From positions 4,278,001 through 4,342,000 of the forward strand of contig OZ245013.1 of the NCBI GenBank assembly GCA_965223675.1: DNA of 64,000 bases, read 5' to 3'. The position numbers and the translations under genes are program-made. Within the stretch, counting starts at the first letter, position 1. Every line of letters starts with the position of its first letter. This DNA comes from JAGQKC01 sp965223675. GTDB taxonomy: Bacteria > Nitrospirota > Nitrospiria > Nitrospirales > UBA8639. The notes under the pieces were generated by a model. That model made no database searches and was not told the DNA's origin. It saw nothing but the letters and a program-made list of their open reading frames with translations. This document shows, piece by piece, positions 36,347-44,801 of this stretch.

Positions 36347-37162
36347 ATGAGGAATCGTCAGTCTCTTACTGTGTGTCTTCTTGCAGGAGCCGCTTTATTA
36401 GCCGCTCCGATGATTGCGCAAGCAGGTGGAACGATCAAAGGCAAAGTAACATTTAACGGGAAGGTGCCACCACCTAAGGAATTTGCATTTTCGAAATTTC
36501 CCAACGTTGAATTCTGTAAAAAGAATGAGCACAAAAGTGCGGATGGAAACACTCGCTTATTAAAAGAAGTTCAGGTTGGTGATGGCAATGGACTCAAAGA
36601 TGCTGTCGTGGCGGTTCGGGACATCAAAGACAAGGCCTGGATGGGAAAGTTTAAAAAAGCCCCTGCCGAGGAAGTGACGGCGGAATTGTGTGAGTTTAAA
36701 CCCTTTACTGGCACTGCCGTGAGTAAAGGTCAGTTTAAAGTCACGAACCTGGATGCTGATCCTGACGATCCCAAGTCCAAAGAAGGTGTGTTGCATAACC
36801 CCCACAGCTTTGATGTTTTAGGTGCAAAGTCAGCTACTCTGTTCAATATCGGGTTGGCGAAAAAAGGTGACTCGTTACAGAAGACCTTAAAGCTGCGTAT
36901 GGCTAAAAAGGGTGGAGTGGTCCGGTTGCAATGTGATCAACATGAATTCATGCAATCCTGGTTTCTTCCTGTGACAAACCCATTTCATGCGACCACTGGT
37001 GCCGATGGCACGTTTGAAATTAAAGACGTTCCTGCTGGAAAGCACAAACTCTTAGTTTGGCATCCTGTTGCCGCTAAGAATGCTGTAGGAAAGAAGGCGA
37101 TTGAAATTGAAGTTGACGTGAAAGATGGTGCAACTGTCGAAGCCAATTTTGATGTGAAATAA
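36347..37162 (+). CDS. Cupredoxin/carboxypeptidase-regulatory-like periplasmic protein (paralogue 3)
   Basis: 271 residues with a clean signal peptide (cleaved near AQAGG). Starts with the same GGTIKGKVTFNGKVPPP unit as the two upstream paralogues, contains NPHSFDVLG and LQCDQHEFMQSW (His, then C-x2-H-x2-M as type-1 copper candidates) and ends with ADGTFEIKDVPAGKHKLLVWHPV. Lys-rich and shorter than the others. It has its own strong promoter, an AGGAGG ribosome-binding site and its own terminator, so it is likely expressed separately and strongly. A periplasmic electron carrier is inferred. Confidence 0.78.
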   Translation: MRNRQSLTVCLLAGAALLAAPMIAQAGGTIKGKVTFNGKVPPPKEFAFSKFPNVEFCKKNEHKSADGNTRLLKEVQVGDGNGLKDAVVAVRDIKDKAWMGKFKKAPAEEVTAELCEFKPFTGTAVSKGQFKVTNLDADPDDPKSKEGVLHNPHSFDVLGAKSATLFNIGLAKKGDSLQKTLKLRMAKKGGVVRLQCDQHEFMQSWFLPVTNPFHATTGADGTFEIKDVPAGKHKLLVWHPVAAKNAVGKKAIEIEVDVKDGATVEANFDVK

Positions 37163-37186
37163 GTTCGAGAGATTTCTAATCTATTT

Positions 37187-37231
37187 AACGAGGGCAACTC
37201 TGCAATTAGCCGAGTTGCCCTCGTTGTTTTT
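37187..37231 (+). terminator. Rho-independent terminator after paralogue 3
   Basis: 14-base perfect inverted repeat (37187-37200 AACGAGGGCAACTC and 37212-37225), 11-base loop, followed by a T-rich tract to 37231. Confidence 0.88.
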
Positions 37232-37326
37232 GCCGTCAAACCTTGTGCAGCTTCTTCCCTTGCGTTTGTCGGTCAGTGGCCGTTAAGATCGCTTCACTAT
37301 GAAAAAATACTTGAATCTTACGTTCG

Positions 37327-38337
37327 TTGAGGCTGAGTGTGCCACGTGAACTCTCCCTCGCTGAAATCTTCCAGGTGGGGTATTACTGGGAGACAAAAAT
37401 TCTCCTCACCGCGGTGAAACTGGATCTCTTTTCGGCTTTAAATGGGAAGCCACGTTCCTCTTACCAACTCGCCACGGACCTAAAATTAATAGACGGGCCA
37501 CTGGCGCTCCTACTCAATGCTCTCGTCGCGATGCGAGTCTTGAGAAAAGAAGAAGAAACATTCATGAATACCGAGGTAGCACAGCGGTATTTGGTGAAAA
37601 CTCAAGAAGAATATGTTGGACATCTCTTGTTGTTACATGATGCAGAGTGGGAAAATTGGGGAAAGCTGGAAGAAACGATCCGCACTGGAATCTCACCAGT
37701 TTCTCAGCATGTGTTTGAGACCAATCCGGACATGGGAGTAAACGTGCTTTCCGTTTTGCATCGAATTGGTCGGGAGAGCGGACCGAGCTTAGCGAAACGG
37801 ATGAAACTCAATGGCGCCAGGACACTTCTTGATGTTGGTGGTGGAGCTGGGACGAACGCGATTGCCTGTTGCCAAGAATATCCAGAGCTCAAAGCCGTGG
37901 TTTTTGACTTGCCACAAACTTTAGTCATGACAGAGAAAGTCATCAAGAAAGTCGGTCTAGAAGAACGAATACATACTACCGCGGGGAATTTTCATGTTGA
38001 TGCATTTGGTGGTCCATATGATGCCGCTCTGATGTCTGATATTCTTCATTACCAGAGTAGTGAGACCAACGCAAAACTTGTCGGAAAGGTCTATAATGCA
38101 CTGTCAGAAGGAGGACAGCTGGTCATCAAAGATCGATTTTTAGATCCATCTGGAACGAGCCCTGCGTGGACGACTGCCTTTGCGGTGCATATCATGGTCA
38201 ACACTGAAGAAGGACAATGTTTTACGAGCCAAGAGGCGATGCAATGGATGAATGATGCTGGATTTCAAGATGTCTGCGAGCTTGAGTCATGTGCCGTTGT
38301 TCAAGGTGTGAAAAAACGAAGAGGGAGAAATACCTAG
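37327..38337 (+). CDS. SAM-dependent O-methyltransferase with dimerisation domain
   Basis: 336-residue methyltransferase of the acetylserotonin/hydroxyneurosporene O-methyltransferase type. N-terminal winged-helix dimerisation domain (residues 15-100; DLFSALNGKPRSSYQLATDL) is followed by the Rossmann core with TLLDVGGGAGTNA (near 170) as SAM loop. The start is TTG at 37327; GTG at 37339 is possible. The acceptor is unknown. It begins the tightly packed run that leads into the bd-like oxidase, with the next gene only 3 bases downstream, so a substrate linked to the respiratory chain (quinone or tetrapyrrole) is an inference from context. Confidence 0.82.
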   Translation: MRLSVPRELSLAEIFQVGYYWETKILLTAVKLDLFSALNGKPRSSYQLATDLKLIDGPLALLLNALVAMRVLRKEEETFMNTEVAQRYLVKTQEEYVGHLLLLHDAEWENWGKLEETIRTGISPVSQHVFETNPDMGVNVLSVLHRIGRESGPSLAKRMKLNGARTLLDVGGGAGTNAIACCQEYPELKAVVFDLPQTLVMTEKVIKKVGLEERIHTTAGNFHVDAFGGPYDAALMSDILHYQSSETNAKLVGKVYNALSEGGQLVIKDRFLDPSGTSPAWTTAFAVHIMVNTEEGQCFTSQEAMQWMNDAGFQDVCELESCAVVQGVKKRRGRNT

Positions 38338-38340
38338 CCC

Positions 38341-39069
38341 ATGGATCGCATGGCAGAATGGCTAAGAGAACCGGGTTTCGCCGGCACACATGCGACCATG
38401 GGTGCTGATATGAGTCAACTCATGGCAACCGTATTTACCACGCTCTTTATCATCGGGTGGTTTCAGGCACGAAGAGGGGAAGGCACGAAACATCACTGGC
38501 TAATGTTTGGCGGCATGATTGCGATGCTTTCTTTCTTTGTTAGTTATTACCTGTTTCGAAGTCTGGGGGTTTTAGCATTTGAGGGTAAAGAAGGTTTCGG
38601 TGGTCCCCAGTATCTCTATGACAATGTATTTGTTCCAATCCTTATTTTTCATATTATCCTTGTATTCGTTGGACTGGTTCTTGCGGTCTATATGCTGGTA
38701 TTAGGATTTCGATCTCAAATGTTTGCTGGGGCTCGGCGACTATTAAAAAGAGGGCCATTGAAACTCACGTGGCTTTCCATATTCAAAGTTCTTGCGATTT
38801 TGATAGGTGGCATAACCCTCTTGTTAAGCATACTAAATTTTTTCGGATGGTTAACGCCGACAAGAATTATCGTTGGGGCTGTCATAGTCTTTCTCGTTTT
38901 TCTCGTTCAATTAATAGAATGGGGGATCTTTCAGCGTATTTGGCCCAATGGCGATCGACGTCATCAAGTCATAGGTCGTTTTACGATGGTCCTGTATTGT
39001 GTGCTCTTTGTGACGGGCAGTGTTACCTATACAATGTTGTACATTCTGTATCCAGGGAAAATTGGGTAA
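38341..39069 (+). CDS. DUF420-like integral membrane protein
   Basis: 242 residues with about six transmembrane helices. Pattern resembles DUF420 membrane proteins linked to cytochrome oxidase assembly: GTHATMGADMSQL near the start, KHHWLMF before helix 2, IFHIILVFVGLVLAVYMLVLGFR and a final HQVIGRFTMVLYCVLFVTGSVTY helix, with conserved His residues at helix ends. Directly follows the methyltransferase and precedes the PCP-reductase-like gene. Confidence 0.65.
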   Translation: MDRMAEWLREPGFAGTHATMGADMSQLMATVFTTLFIIGWFQARRGEGTKHHWLMFGGMIAMLSFFVSYYLFRSLGVLAFEGKEGFGGPQYLYDNVFVPILIFHIILVFVGLVLAVYMLVLGFRSQMFAGARRLLKRGPLKLTWLSIFKVLAILIGGITLLLSILNFFGWLTPTRIIVGAVIVFLVFLVQLIEWGIFQRIWPNGDRRHQVIGRFTMVLYCVLFVTGSVTYTMLYILYPGKIG

Positions 39070-39086
39070 CCCAATGAAGGTGTTGT

Positions 39087-39578
39087 ATGAATTGTAAGTG
39101 TGGAAAGCGCATGCAGCTTTGTGACATTGAGGAAGTCGATGCTTCTACATGTCTTGCTCGTTACATATGTGAACTCTGCGAGGGCCGTATTGGTATCGAA
39201 GGCGAGCGCAAAGAAGTCACTGCGCTGCTCGACCGAATCTGTTGGACAGATGAGGCGCTTCATGTTTTAGACCGTATGCCGCCATATGCAGTCCCATTTT
39301 ACCGTGATGACGTTGAGCGTTACGCACGAACGACTGGAACATATCTCGTGACGTTTGATTTTCTTGGTGAGGCCAAAAACCAAGGAACGGTTTCATGGAG
39401 TCCTGAAACATTAGGTCGGTTAGAAAGAATCCCCCCTGCTATTCGAGCCATGGCTCGTGTTGAGCTAGAACGAACGGCTTTGGAACGTGGGATGACTGAA
39501 GTGACGGTCTCGTTGATGGAAGAGATTAAGGCCCGGTACTTTGGTTTAGGAAATGCTCAGGCCATGCCTTCGGCATGA
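39087..39578 (+). CDS. Tandem PCP-reductase-like domain protein with Cys-rich N-terminus
   Basis: 163 residues. The N-terminus (C3-x-C5, further cysteines, then C-x2-C in CELCEG) looks like a zinc ribbon or metal site. Two copies of the small helical domain known from the C-terminus of light-independent protochlorophyllide reductase subunit B follow: WTDEALHVLDRMPPYAVPFY...ARTTGTYLVT, and WSPETLGRLERIPPAIRAMAR...ALERGMTEVT. No catalytic reductase domain is present. In non-photosynthetic bacteria these domains occur in uncharacterised proteins. Position next to a methyltransferase and a haem oxidase makes tetrapyrrole handling plausible. Confidence 0.72.
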   Translation: MNCKCGKRMQLCDIEEVDASTCLARYICELCEGRIGIEGERKEVTALLDRICWTDEALHVLDRMPPYAVPFYRDDVERYARTTGTYLVTFDFLGEAKNQGTVSWSPETLGRLERIPPAIRAMARVELERTALERGMTEVTVSLMEEIKARYFGLGNAQAMPSA

Positions 39579-39631
39579 CACTCATTCTATTGAAACGAGT
39601 TTGCCCCTAATTAAGATAGAGATACAATCCA

Positions 39632-40714
39632 ATGCTTCATCGATTGGCGCTCAGAGTCGTTCCTCAACTCAACGCGCTCGTCACAGATCCGGCAGTTCGG
39701 AAACGCAAGCGGCTTGTCATGCTGGCGCCTGGCTTAGTGGCGTTTGGTCTCTACCAGCTTCTGAAGTCTTCCCTTCCATTAGATGATCCATTTGTCCTTC
39801 TTGGTTTTAGCGGGTTTTTGGCTTCTCTTTCGGCGCTCTGGTCGTATCGAATGGGACGGAATGCTTCTGTCTCGACTCTTATGAAAGAAGATGGAATCCG
39901 GCGCATGGCTTGGGTTGTCAGTTGGATTGGTTTTGCCTACGGCATGCAGCTCTCGCTTCTTGTCCTGGCTTTGCTGAAGGTCTTTGTGGCGTATGACTTT
40001 CTTCTACACCCAGAAGGCCCCGCCATGATGGCTATTATTATTGCCAGCTCTTCGGTGACTCGAGATGCTTTTGAGCTGGGGTATGTGCGATGGAAGGAAC
40101 AGCAAGGACAAAAGATTGTCACGTTTCCTGATGGTGGACCCTTTCGGCGTTGGTTTCAGTTAGAATCAGGAACAATGGGTCGATGGACAGTAAGTGGAGC
40201 CATCATGTGCATGGGAAGTGCGGCTCTATTAATGGCACTTGGAAACATTGGTTCACATGAACTGACTCAGTCTATCGTGATTTCGCTTGTGGCGGCCTGT
40301 TTGGGGCTTGTGGCATTTTATGCAGGGGAATCTCGTTCTGGGGATTGGCGCAAAGGGATAAGCGAAAAACGATGGTTGGTCTTAGGTCGGTTTTGGTTAT
40401 GGCCGTGTTTAACGTTTGCGCTGACCTACTATTTGGTGCAAACGGGATTTTTTACATTTTTAGTCCAATCAGAACAGTTACAGGCCATGACGCAACTCTT
40501 TATGGCGGGCACAACGGCTGCCTTGATGACGGGGTACTGCTTTTTCTTAGGTCGATGCAGATTGCTTGAAACTGAGACGCAACAAGGGATTCCGGAGAAT
40601 ATCCAGAGTTGTCCATTCGTGATGGGTATTTTGAGCAAGACTGGTCTGATGTCACAACATAAATCCGAGGCTCCGCTAGTCACTTCCTCGAGGCAGTCTG
40701 AAAAGGTCGGCTAA
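39632..40714 (+). CDS. Polytopic membrane protein of unknown function
   Basis: 360 residues with about eight hydrophobic helices and a soluble Ser/Lys-rich tail. Not recognised. Visible segments include APGLVAFGLYQLL, WVVSWIGFAYGMQLSLLVLALL and FWLWPCLTFALTYYLVQTGFF. There is no obvious haem or metal motif. It ends 8 bases before the bd-like oxidase gene, so it is likely part of the same transcript and perhaps an accessory or assembly subunit. Confidence 0.6.
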   Translation: MLHRLALRVVPQLNALVTDPAVRKRKRLVMLAPGLVAFGLYQLLKSSLPLDDPFVLLGFSGFLASLSALWSYRMGRNASVSTLMKEDGIRRMAWVVSWIGFAYGMQLSLLVLALLKVFVAYDFLLHPEGPAMMAIIIASSSVTRDAFELGYVRWKEQQGQKIVTFPDGGPFRRWFQLESGTMGRWTVSGAIMCMGSAALLMALGNIGSHELTQSIVISLVAACLGLVAFYAGESRSGDWRKGISEKRWLVLGRFWLWPCLTFALTYYLVQTGFFTFLVQSEQLQAMTQLFMAGTTAALMTGYCFFLGRCRLLETETQQGIPENIQSCPFVMGILSKTGLMSQHKSEAPLVTSSRQSEKVG

Positions 40715-40722
40715 GAATTACC

Positions 40723-42609
40723 GTGGTGTTCTATTTCCTTAGATGTATTTTTATCGTGGTAATCGCCGTGATTGGTGTGGACGTCTTTACTAGTGAGTCC
40801 CTCGCATTCGCTGAGGCTTCCAATGCGCTATCCACTTCCGAGGATATCTATTATAAAACAGAAGGCACACCTATTGGTCCGTCGGCTCGTGAAGTCCAAT
40901 CGATCTATCCTGATATTCAATTTGTCAACAATCGTGTGTTGGTTTGGGTTCTGACTCAACAGCATACCTACTTTGGTGGATTTGTCCTGGCTCTCCCATT
41001 CTTTGCAGTCCTTTTGGAATTTTTAGGACTCTGTCGTCGGGACCCCAATTCTGCCCGTCGTTATGATGGGTTAGCTCATGACATCATACGAGTGGCCGTC
41101 GTCTCCTTATCCTTTACTGCGCTCTTGGGCGTCATCATGCTAGGGGTATTCCTTGTCTTTTATCCGGGGTTTATGAGTTATATGGGTGCGACATTCAAAA
41201 GCTTGATGCCCATGTATGCCGGCATCTTTGTGGGTGTCTCATCTCTTTTGGTGTTGTATTACTATACTTGGGACTCTTTGGCATCTCATGGCAAGAAATG
41301 GGTGCATATGTCTATAGGCGTTCTTGTGAATGCGATGGGTGCTGTGTTGTTGCTCTTAGCCAATGGGTGGGCCTCATTCATGATGGCGCCGGCCGGGGTT
41401 GATGGCGATGGCCGGTTCTTAGGTAACATTTGGCATTTGCTGCATTCGCCTCTTTGGAATCCTCTCAATACGCATAGATTTTTGGCAGATATCATGTCGG
41501 GTGGGGCGGTTGTCGTCGCCTATGCAGCGTATCGATTTTTGACGACGCGCTCAGAAGAAGAACGTGCCTATTACGATTGGGTCGGCTATGTGTTTATTCT
41601 TGTGGTGGTGTGTGCCCTACTCCCGATGCCGATCGCCGGGTATTGGCTCATGAAGGCCGTTTTTGAATTTCGCTCTCAAATGGGAATCACGATGATGGGA
41701 GGTTTGCTCTCTTGGATGTTCGTGATTCAGGCCATTACGATTGGAGTGCTGTTTTTAGGGATTAACTATTACATCTGGCAATCGCTTGGACGGGTTCAAG
41801 ATGGTGAACGGTATCATCCCTACTTTAAGGTGATCATTTTTGCCTTAATGGGGTGCTTTATCGTCTGGTTTACTCCGCATACCATAGCGATGACGCCGAG
41901 TGAAATGAAAGCCATGGGGGCCGCACAACATCCTGTCATCGGTCAGTTTGGGGTGATGTCTGCAAAGAACGGAGCCATCAATCTGATGATCTGCCTCACA
42001 GCACTGAGTTATTTACTGTATCGTCGTGCGAATCGTGTCATTACGGTTTCTTGGGCTCAAAAGGGCAATATTGCACTGGGAGTGTTATTTGTCGTTGGTA
42101 TGGTCAACATCGTCTGGCTCGCCATTTATGGCTTCTACATTCCTGCCAATGTCCGTGTAGGCTTGTCTATGCCGCAGGGAGTCACGACTGCAACGGTTGT
42201 TTTGGGCGGGCTGGCTCTCAACTCGTTACTCCTTCGCGGTTCGACCGTGACCGGACCCATCTCATGGGGGAAAATTTCTGTTCGTGGGATGGTCGTGTTA
42301 TTCGGCGTGGCTGCTGCGTTTACATGGGTGATGGGCTTGATGGGCTACATAAGGTCCGCTGGGCGACTTGGTTGGCATGTGAATGAATTGTTGCAAGATG
42401 TTTCTCCCTGGTCATTTACGCCGGCAATTGGGTTTGCGGCTAAGATGGTCACCGTGAACATGCTGCTGTTCTGGGCATCGGTGTTTTTTATGTTCTGGTT
42501 AAGCCGGCGCGATTATCAAACTGCCGATGAACGAATCCCAAGTCGGGCCACATCTTCCACTTCCACCCCACTCGTTCAAACGCTTTCACGAGAGGAAACA
42601 TCGATATGA
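40723..42609 (+). CDS. Cytochrome bd-like oxidase subunit (copy 1)
   Basis: 628-residue, about 14-helix membrane protein homologous to cytochrome bd oxidase subunit I but longer and divergent, like the bd-like oxidases described from Nitrospira genomes. Family landmarks: TQQHTYFGGFVLALPFF (helix-1 His, high-spin haem candidate), KWVHMSIGVLVNAMG, LANGWASFMMAPAGVD (matching the CydA NSW segment) and NPLNTHRFLADIMSGGAVVVAYAAY with a conserved His. The classical CydA Q-loop is not evident. An N-terminal signal or helix precedes the YYKTEGTPIG segment shared with copy 2. Starts at GTG 40723 (GTG 40726 equally possible). No CydB gene is adjacent. Its stop overlaps the next start (ATGA). Confidence 0.78.
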   Translation: MVFYFLRCIFIVVIAVIGVDVFTSESLAFAEASNALSTSEDIYYKTEGTPIGPSAREVQSIYPDIQFVNNRVLVWVLTQQHTYFGGFVLALPFFAVLLEFLGLCRRDPNSARRYDGLAHDIIRVAVVSLSFTALLGVIMLGVFLVFYPGFMSYMGATFKSLMPMYAGIFVGVSSLLVLYYYTWDSLASHGKKWVHMSIGVLVNAMGAVLLLLANGWASFMMAPAGVDGDGRFLGNIWHLLHSPLWNPLNTHRFLADIMSGGAVVVAYAAYRFLTTRSEEERAYYDWVGYVFILVVVCALLPMPIAGYWLMKAVFEFRSQMGITMMGGLLSWMFVIQAITIGVLFLGINYYIWQSLGRVQDGERYHPYFKVIIFALMGCFIVWFTPHTIAMTPSEMKAMGAAQHPVIGQFGVMSAKNGAINLMICLTALSYLLYRRANRVITVSWAQKGNIALGVLFVVGMVNIVWLAIYGFYIPANVRVGLSMPQGVTTATVVLGGLALNSLLLRGSTVTGPISWGKISVRGMVVLFGVAAAFTWVMGLMGYIRSAGRLGWHVNELLQDVSPWSFTPAIGFAAKMVTVNMLLFWASVFFMFWLSRRDYQTADERIPSRATSSTSTPLVQTLSREETSI

Positions 42610-43292
42610 GGTTAGGAATATATCAGAAGAGTAGTTCCCAATCGTCACGGACCTATCTTGAGATATGCTGTGTCGTCGCGTTCAGTCTATTCTTCATCGA
42701 CCACATCGCGAAGAATACATTCGCACAGACTGGAGTCGACTCAATCGTACTTGAAGATTTTACACATGCTGATGAAAATGGGTTTCCTCTGGACTGGGAT
42801 GCCCAACGTAGTAAAACCACCGCTCAAGAAACCTATGCTATTCGACAGAAAGATGGCGTGGCGTTCTTGGAAGCCAAAAATGCGAATCAACGGGTGTATA
42901 CCAAGAACTTCACTTGGGATCCTAGGACCCACCCGATCCTGACCTGGCGGTGGAGAGTCCATACAGTTCCAGAGGGTGCTGAATTTATTGCAGCTGTTTA
43001 CCCATCGTTAGATACAGATCTCATGTTTATTCCTGTGAACACCAAGTATATTTGGAGTTTGGATAAGCCTGTGGGGACGATGAAAGAAGGCGGCATGTTT
43101 GGATCCACGGAAATCGTGATTCGAAGTGGTGCGGAACCCAAAGGTGAGTGGGTTGAAGAAAAAATTAATGTGTATGAAGATTTTAAAAGAGTACATGAAC
43201 ACGAGCCGGCTCCCAGGGCTTGGGGGATCTCTCTTCTTGGAGGTCCTGGTGTAGAAGTTGATTTTGGAAGCCTTGAGGTTCATCCTAAATAA
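42606..43292 (+). CDS. DUF3047 exported protein
   Basis: 228 residues with an N-terminal hydrophobic segment (about 21-38) and cleavage near AQTG. The mature part is a jelly-roll-like DUF3047 domain: LTWRWRVHTVPEGAEF, AAVYP, KYIWSLDKPVGT, IVIRSGAEPKGEWVEEKINVYEDF and a final LLGGPGVEVDFGSLEV. The family often binds carbohydrate-like ligands by fold, but its function is unknown. Translation-coupled to bd-like oxidase copy 1 through ATGA, so it may be a periplasmic accessory protein. Confidence 0.75.
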   Translation: MRLGIYQKSSSQSSRTYLEICCVVAFSLFFIDHIAKNTFAQTGVDSIVLEDFTHADENGFPLDWDAQRSKTTAQETYAIRQKDGVAFLEAKNANQRVYTKNFTWDPRTHPILTWRWRVHTVPEGAEFIAAVYPSLDTDLMFIPVNTKYIWSLDKPVGTMKEGGMFGSTEIVIRSGAEPKGEWVEEKINVYEDFKRVHEHEPAPRAWGISLLGGPGVEVDFGSLEVHPK

Positions 43293-43341
43293 TGAGAAGA
43301 GTCCATGGCAGGATTCCACATGAATAGTCGAAAGATGAAAA

Positions 43342-43725
43342 ATGTCGTACGCTAAAATCGTTGATGTCTTGATCGGGACTGTAGTGATGGGAACGGTTGG
43401 TCTACTCATCGGCATCCTTATGGGCGGTGGTTTTTTGCCTGTCGCGGTGGTGCTTGGGATTTTGTTGGGCGCCGGAGTTGGGATGTTTGGCGGGCGCCGG
43501 TTCTTCCTGAGTATTTTGATCGGATCTGTTCTTGGTGGCCTGTTGGCATGGGTTCTTGGTGGGGTTGATGCCGTGACGGTTGGGTCGGCTTCAGGGGCGG
43601 CCATGGGAGGGTTTTTAGGTGTTCAGGTTTCGATGATTCTTGACTCGCTTGCAGAACGAAAACGGAAAATGACAGTATCTCCCCCAGTCGCGGCGGCTGA
43701 GGAGGCTACGAAAAATGAAGCTTGA
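43342..43725 (+). CDS. Glycine-rich small membrane protein
   Basis: 127 residues, three or four short glycine-rich helices (VMGTVGLLIGILMGGGFLP, VVLGILLGAGVGMFGG, SILIGSVLGGLLAWVLGG) followed by a charged, Ala/Glu-rich cytosolic tail. Glycine-zipper-like helices pack tightly or oligomerise. No known family recognised. Lies between the DUF3047 gene and two SUMF1-fold genes on the same strand. Confidence 0.65.
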   Translation: MSYAKIVDVLIGTVVMGTVGLLIGILMGGGFLPVAVVLGILLGAGVGMFGGRRFFLSILIGSVLGGLLAWVLGGVDAVTVGSASGAAMGGFLGVQVSMILDSLAERKRKMTVSPPVAAAEEATKNEA

Positions 43726-43788
43726 GATTTTACAAGGCTTAGAGGCTTTCTCGTTCTGAAATGTGATGAGCTTGTTTGAGGTTAATGA

Positions 43789-44706
43789 ATGCCAGAAAAT
43801 AACAAAGTGCTGATTGGCTCTATCATCTTTGTCTTTGCTTCCTTCATTATGATGATCGTGATGCTTGTCTATGAAACCTATAAGAGCAAGTCAGAATTAG
43901 AGGCGATGTCTACGAAAATGCCGGCGAAAGCTCGAGTATTGCAAGCTGCGCCCGTGCAAGACTTTTCTATGTATAAAACACTCGTTGGTGATGAAGGACG
44001 AGAAATGGTCGAAATTCCTGAAGGGCCGTTCACGATGGGAAGTCGTGAGGGTGATCCGGATGAAGGGCCAGAGCACCCTGTCTATCTGAAAACATATTAC
44101 ATTGATTTAAAAGAAGTGACTCAACAAGAGTATGAACGGTTTCTAAAAATGACGAAGCATCAAAAGCCTGTGGTGCCAGTGTTTGAAGATGAAGTATCAA
44201 AGCTACAGAGTCCGGACTATCCTGTGATGGCTGTCACATGGAATGATGCCATTGCGTACTGTCGATGGGCAGGGAAGCGCTTGCCGACAGAAGCCGAATG
44301 GGAAAAGGCTGCTCGTGGTGAGGGCAAACGTCGTTATCCTTGGGGGACGAAGTTTGATCAGAATTATGCCAATGTCGATGGTGAAGATGATGGATATCGA
44401 TACTTGGCGCCAGTTGGATCTTATGAAGTAGGTCGGAGTCCTTTTGGTCTTTATGATATGACCGGAAATGTCGCGGAATGGGTCATGGATAATTATGCTG
44501 CTGACTATTATCAAACAACATCCTATCGTGATCCAATTGGACCAGAGAACGAAGATGTCTACAAAGTGATTCGCGGAGGATCCTGGAGAGAGTCACGGTT
44601 GGGTGCGCGGCTGACGAAACGGTTTTCTGCCAAAATGTGGAGGACTGATGCCACTGTTGGTTTTCGGTGTGCCAAAAGTCCAGAGCAGCCCAAGAAGTCA
44701 TTATAG
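43789..44706 (+). CDS. Membrane-anchored SUMF1/FGE-fold protein (copy 1)
   Basis: 305 residues. One N-terminal helix (6-28) anchors a periplasmic formylglycine-generating-enzyme-type domain: VEIPEGPFTMGSREGDPDEGPEH, the substrate-groove-like MAVTWNDAIAYCRWAGKRLPTEAEWEKAARG, YPWG, DMTGNVAEWV and a terminal VIRGGSWRESR...TVGFRCA. The paired catalytic cysteines of true FGE, which fall shortly before the GFRCA end, are absent. The domain is therefore more likely a structural or binding module than a sulphatase activator. Close relative of the next gene. Confidence 0.85.
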   Translation: MPENNKVLIGSIIFVFASFIMMIVMLVYETYKSKSELEAMSTKMPAKARVLQAAPVQDFSMYKTLVGDEGREMVEIPEGPFTMGSREGDPDEGPEHPVYLKTYYIDLKEVTQQEYERFLKMTKHQKPVVPVFEDEVSKLQSPDYPVMAVTWNDAIAYCRWAGKRLPTEAEWEKAARGEGKRRYPWGTKFDQNYANVDGEDDGYRYLAPVGSYEVGRSPFGLYDMTGNVAEWVMDNYAADYYQTTSYRDPIGPENEDVYKVIRGGSWRESRLGARLTKRFSAKMWRTDATVGFRCAKSPEQPKKSL

Positions 44707-44801
44707 TGCTGTCGTGAGATTGGCTGATTTGGAAAGCTCTGTGCACTTCACCTGTCAGGTTGGTATTGTAGAGTGCCTGAGATGAGCACAGGATAGAACT
44801 C

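Noticed and set aside
43008..43604. 198-codon minus-strand frame across DUF3047 and glycine-rich genes
   Set aside because: Overlaps two credible plus-strand genes and has low-complexity Pro/Thr content typical of antisense of Gly-rich coding sequence.
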